From Spirochaetaceae bacterium (lineage in GTDB: Bacteria; Spirochaetota; Spirochaetia; Treponematales; Breznakiellaceae), in assembly GCA_031279895.1 (NCBI GenBank), contig JAITHR010000096.1, positions 1 to 7,654 on the forward strand: a stretch of DNA of 7,654 nucleotides, written 5' to 3'. Below the pieces are notes generated by a model. That model worked only from the letters and a program-made list of their open reading frames with translations, was not told the DNA's origin and did not search any database. The position numbers and the translations under genes were made by a program. This document shows, piece by piece, positions 6,311 to 7,654 of the stretch. How positions within the stretch are numbered: position 1 is the first letter of the stretch; each line of letters opens with the position of its first letter.

Positions 6311-6425
6311 CGCAACAACGCACGGCTCCCAAGCCGCGACCGGCGGCGCGAAGCGTAGCCGCGCCTGGGCTGTGCAAGCCCGCTAATTGGACAGGGTGTT
6401 GCACCATTAAGAAACAACAGTGCTG
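6311..6425 (+). repeat. Dispersed ~124-bp element, copy 4
   Basis: Forward copy with CGCAACAACGCACGGCT, GCGCGAAGCGTAGCCGCGCC, ACAGGGTGTTGCACCATTAA and GAAACAACAGTGCTG, about 115 bp long. It diverges in the middle (CTGGGCTGTGCAAGCCCGCT, 6364-6383) relative to copy 5. The hairpin GTCGGAGAC follows at 6431-6439, as after copy 1. Confidence 0.88.
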
Positions 6426-6526
6426 AAACCGTCGGAGACGGCTGCGGAGGCGGTAGCGGGGACGGGGTGTTGTGTGGTAGGGTAGGGGAAAAGAACGAAA
6501 GGGCAGGCGGTATGGAGAAAACGAAC

Positions 6527-6658
6527 GGGTACGCGGACAGAGCCGGCAATGAGGCGCGGGGCGGGAAGCTTATAAAACAGCCGGAGGCTGCGGGGTACGC
6601 GGACAGAGCCGGCGGTGTGGCGCGGGGCGGGAAGCTTATGGAACAGCCGGAGGCTGCG
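6527..6658 (+). repeat. Two tandem 66-bp direct repeats with embedded hairpins
   Basis: Copy 1 is 6527-6592 and copy 2 is 6593-6658; I count five mismatches. Each has GGGTACGCGGACAGAGCCGG, GGCGCGGGGCGGGAAGCTTAT and ends in the hairpin CAGCC-GGA-GGCTG (6578-6590 and 6644-6656). The period is 22 codons and the frame is open and continuous with the downstream DUF167 gene from ATG 6512. Most of the mismatches change the amino acid, so coding of this part is unlikely. Confidence 0.85.
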
Positions 6659-6745
6659 GTTCGGAGCGCGGCGCGGGACGCTTATGAAGCCGTCGGAGAC
6701 GGTGAAACAGCCGGAGACTGCGGAGGCTGCGGAGACGGCGCGTGT
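6659..6745. repeat. Dispersed hairpin cluster immediately upstream of the DUF167 gene
   Basis: It holds GGTTCGGAGCGCGGCGCGGG, ACGCTTATGAA, GCCGTC-GGA-GACGG (about 6690-6702), an imperfect CAGCCGGAGACTG (6708-6720) and CGGAGGCTGCGGAGACGG. The layout matches the hairpin pair upstream of the symporter (3959-3990). GGAG at 6731-6734 is the best ribosome-binding candidate for the next gene. Confidence 0.75.
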
Positions 6746-7027
6746 ATGCGGGTTGCGGGAGACGCGATCCGTCTCTCTGTCAAGGCGGCGCCCGGGTCAT
6801 CCCGATCGCGCCTTATGGATGCGCGGGAGGGGCGGCTGCGGGTGGCAATCGCGGCGGCGCCGGAGCACGGCAAAGCGAACGCCGAACTGCGGGATTTCTT
6901 TGCGAAACTGCTGGGATGCCCCAAAAAGAGCGTGGCCGTCATTTCAGGAGAAAAATCGCGGCTTAAAACCCTCGCGCTTCCGCTTTCGGCGAAAGAAAAG
7001 CTGGAGGACCTACTAGAAAACCTGTAA
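6746..7027 (+). CDS. DUF167 / YggU (UPF0235) family protein
   Basis: A 93-residue protein of the DUF167 family, small conserved proteins of unknown molecular function. It shows the family signature in order: IRLSVKAAPGSSRSRL (residues 8-23), the core AAPEHGKANAEL (37-48), FFAKLLGCPKKSVAVISGEKSRLK (51-74) and a short C-terminal helix. The length fits the family. ATG 6746 is chosen because family similarity begins a few residues later. GGAG at 6731-6734 lies 11 bases upstream, inside a repeat hairpin. The same frame stays open to ATG 6512, which would add ~78 residues encoded by repeats (for example GYADRAG twice); this extension has no family support and is probably not translated. It stands alone, between repeat blocks, with no promoter that I can identify. 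Confidence 0.88.
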   Translation: MRVAGDAIRLSVKAAPGSSRSRLMDAREGRLRVAIAAAPEHGKANAELRDFFAKLLGCPKKSVAVISGEKSRLKTLALPLSAKEKLEDLLENL

Positions 7028-7030
7028 CAG

Positions 7031-7062
7031 CCGCCAGCGGCGGGCGGCACAGCCTCCGGCTG
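7031..7062. terminator. Two GC hairpins just after the DUF167 stop
   Basis: CCGCC-AGC-GGCGG (7031-7043) begins 3 bases after the TAA and is identical to the hairpin after pepF. CAGCC-TCC-GGCTG (7050-7062) follows, with TTTCAAA next to it. The stems are short and the T-run is only three bases, so intrinsic termination is possible but weak. Confidence 0.4.
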
Positions 7063-7200
7063 TTTCAAACAGCTTCCTGCGCCCCGCTCCGAACCACGAC
7101 GGTCTGTTTAGCTGCCTCCGGCGGCTGGGGGAACCTGTTCCCCCAAACCCCCCGGTAGCGCAAGACGCGCCGCGCCCCGAACAACGCCCAACCCTTACCG
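7063..7200. other. Non-coding stretch with repeat remnants
   Basis: 7063-7103 is an inverted version of the AAGCTT-GGAGCG module (ACAGCTTCCTGCGCCCCGCTCCGAACC in part). A perfect inverted repeat, GGGGGAACCTGTTCCCCC, is at 7127-7144 and is followed by AAACCCCCCGG. The remainder (about 7150-7200) is GC-rich with no gene that I can support. Confidence 0.6.
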
Positions 7201-7324
7201 CGCACAACAACGCACGGCTTCCAAACCGCCCGCCGTTGCGCGAAGCGTAGCCGCGCCTCAACAGCACTGACGCGCTCACCGGACACGGTGTTGCACCATT
7301 CGGAAACAATAGGCGGCCATGCTG
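7201..7324 (+). repeat. Dispersed ~124-bp element, copy 5 (full length, reference copy)
   Basis: CGCACAACAACGCACGGCTT, CCAAACCGCCCGCCGTTGCG, CGAAGCGTAGCCGCGCC, AACAGCACTGACGCGCTCAC, GGACACGGTGTTGCACCATT and GAAACAATAGGCGGCCATGC follow in order over 124 bases. It is the reverse complement of copies 2 and 3. Its translation gives spurious peptides such as RRGYASRNGGRFGSRALL; these should not be called genes. Confidence 0.9.
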
Positions 7325-7402
7325 AAACAGCCGGAGGCTGCGGACAGGGTGTTGCACCATTCGGAAACAACAAGCGGCCATGCTTGAAACAGCCGGAGGC
7401 TG
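7325..7402 (+). repeat. Partial element copy flanked by CAGCC-GGA-GGCTG hairpins
   Basis: Hairpin CAGCC-GGA-GGCTG at 7328-7340, then the right end of the dispersed element (ACAGGGTGTTGCACCATTCG, GAAACAACAAGCGGCCATGC) and the same hairpin again at 7390-7402. It is a tandem extension of the right ~50 bases of copy 5. Confidence 0.85.
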
Positions 7403-7417
7403 CGGAGACGGCGGGTA

Positions 7418-7446
7418 TTGACTTACCGTGCTGTTTTCGGTATTTT
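7418..7446 (+). promoter_or_regulatory. Sigma-70-type promoter for alr
   Basis: TTGACT (7418-7423), a 17-base spacer and TATTTT (7441-7446) are close to the consensus at ideal spacing. They lie directly after the repeat block, in the first AT-rich sequence before alr. Transcription would start near 7453, giving a leader of roughly 40 bases before the first alr start codon. Confidence 0.65.
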
Positions 7447-7491
7447 CAAAAGAAGCGCCCGCGCATACGGAGCGCTTCAGCAGTATGAAAA

Positions 7492-7654
7492 ATGATGAAA
7501 AGTGAAAAACCGAAAAAAACCATGAGAGCCACCAAAGCGCTTATCCACCTTGACCGGTTCGGGAAAAACATCGAGACTGTCCGCAGCCATATCGGGCCGC
7601 GCCCGCGTATCTGTATGCCGGTGAAAGCCGACGCCTACGGCCACGGCGCCCTGT
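7492..7654 (+). CDS. alr: Alanine racemase, N-terminal part (gene runs past the window end)
   Basis: PLP-dependent enzyme interconverting L- and D-alanine in the cytoplasm, supplying D-Ala for peptidoglycan. The visible sequence has the N-terminal signature RATKALIHLDRFGKNIETVR and the cofactor-binding motif VKADAYGHG; its Lys (codon 7624-7626) forms the Schiff base with PLP. Possible starts are ATG 7492, 7495 or 7522. Family similarity begins right after Met 7522; starts at 7492/7495 add a Lys-rich leader (MMKSEKPKKT). No strong ribosome binding site is seen for any. GGAG at 7469-7472 is better spaced for ATG 7484, which opens only a six-codon frame (MKNDEK) overlapping the alr start; this may be chance. 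A promoter lies at 7418-7446, so alr is probably transcribed on its own. Confidence 0.93.
   Translation, partial: MMKSEKPKKTMRATKALIHLDRFGKNIETVRSHIGPRPRICMPVKADAYGHGAL

Noticed and set aside
7013..7381. - strand open frames over 7013-7381
   Set aside because: They are translations of the dispersed element and flanking hairpins, and recur as fragments at every copy.
3861..7402. Insertion sequence with transposase
   Set aside because: No element copy is long enough to code for a transposase and no transposase motif is seen; only a non-autonomous repeat is supported.
7484..7504. Regulatory leader peptide MKNDEK overlapping the alr start
   Set aside because: Six codons only, with no attenuator hairpins seen; kept as a remark in the alr entry.

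Overview
The window is GC-rich bacterial DNA with four recognisable genes, all on the + strand: the 3' part of pepF (oligoendopeptidase F), a GPH/MelB-type sugar:cation symporter, a small DUF167/YggU-family protein, and the 5' start of alr (alanine racemase). The gene set is ordinary housekeeping and uptake machinery. The protein flavour is compatible with a Treponema-like spirochaete, but this is a low-confidence impression; no rRNA or other marker gene is present.

About half of the window is not conventional coding sequence. Region 1 (2-1786) is pepF, whose last ~17 codons are made of dispersed-repeat DNA. Region 2 (about 1864-3857) is a ~2 kb array of strongly diverged 21-bp units. It has a C-rich left arm, a mixed centre (including five near-perfect units at 3123-3227) and a G-rich right arm that is the reverse complement of the left. 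From 2955 to 3857 I count 43 consecutive 21-bp units with no insertion or deletion, although the sequence changes greatly. Region 3 (3861-5455) is the symporter, bracketed by inverted copies of a ~124-bp hairpin-rich dispersed element, one of which supplies its last codons. Region 4 (5456-6266) holds more copies of that element and a second array of 21-bp period with different sequence. Region 5 (6311-7027) holds another copy, a 66-bp direct repeat and the DUF167 gene. Region 6 (7028-7417) is again repeat and hairpin DNA. Region 7 (7418-7654) is a clear sigma-70-type promoter and the start of alr.

No operon is evident: every gene is separated from the next by hundreds of bases of repeats, and the proteins share no obvious pathway. 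The main interest is the repeat biology: (a) 21-bp phased arrays that conserve period more than sequence, and (b) a small hairpin element that has settled at gene edges and rewritten the ends of at least two proteins. 21 bp is both seven codons and two turns of B-DNA, so the arrays could be heptad-coding sequence, helically phased DNA, or the product of a copying mechanism. The sequence alone does not decide this.
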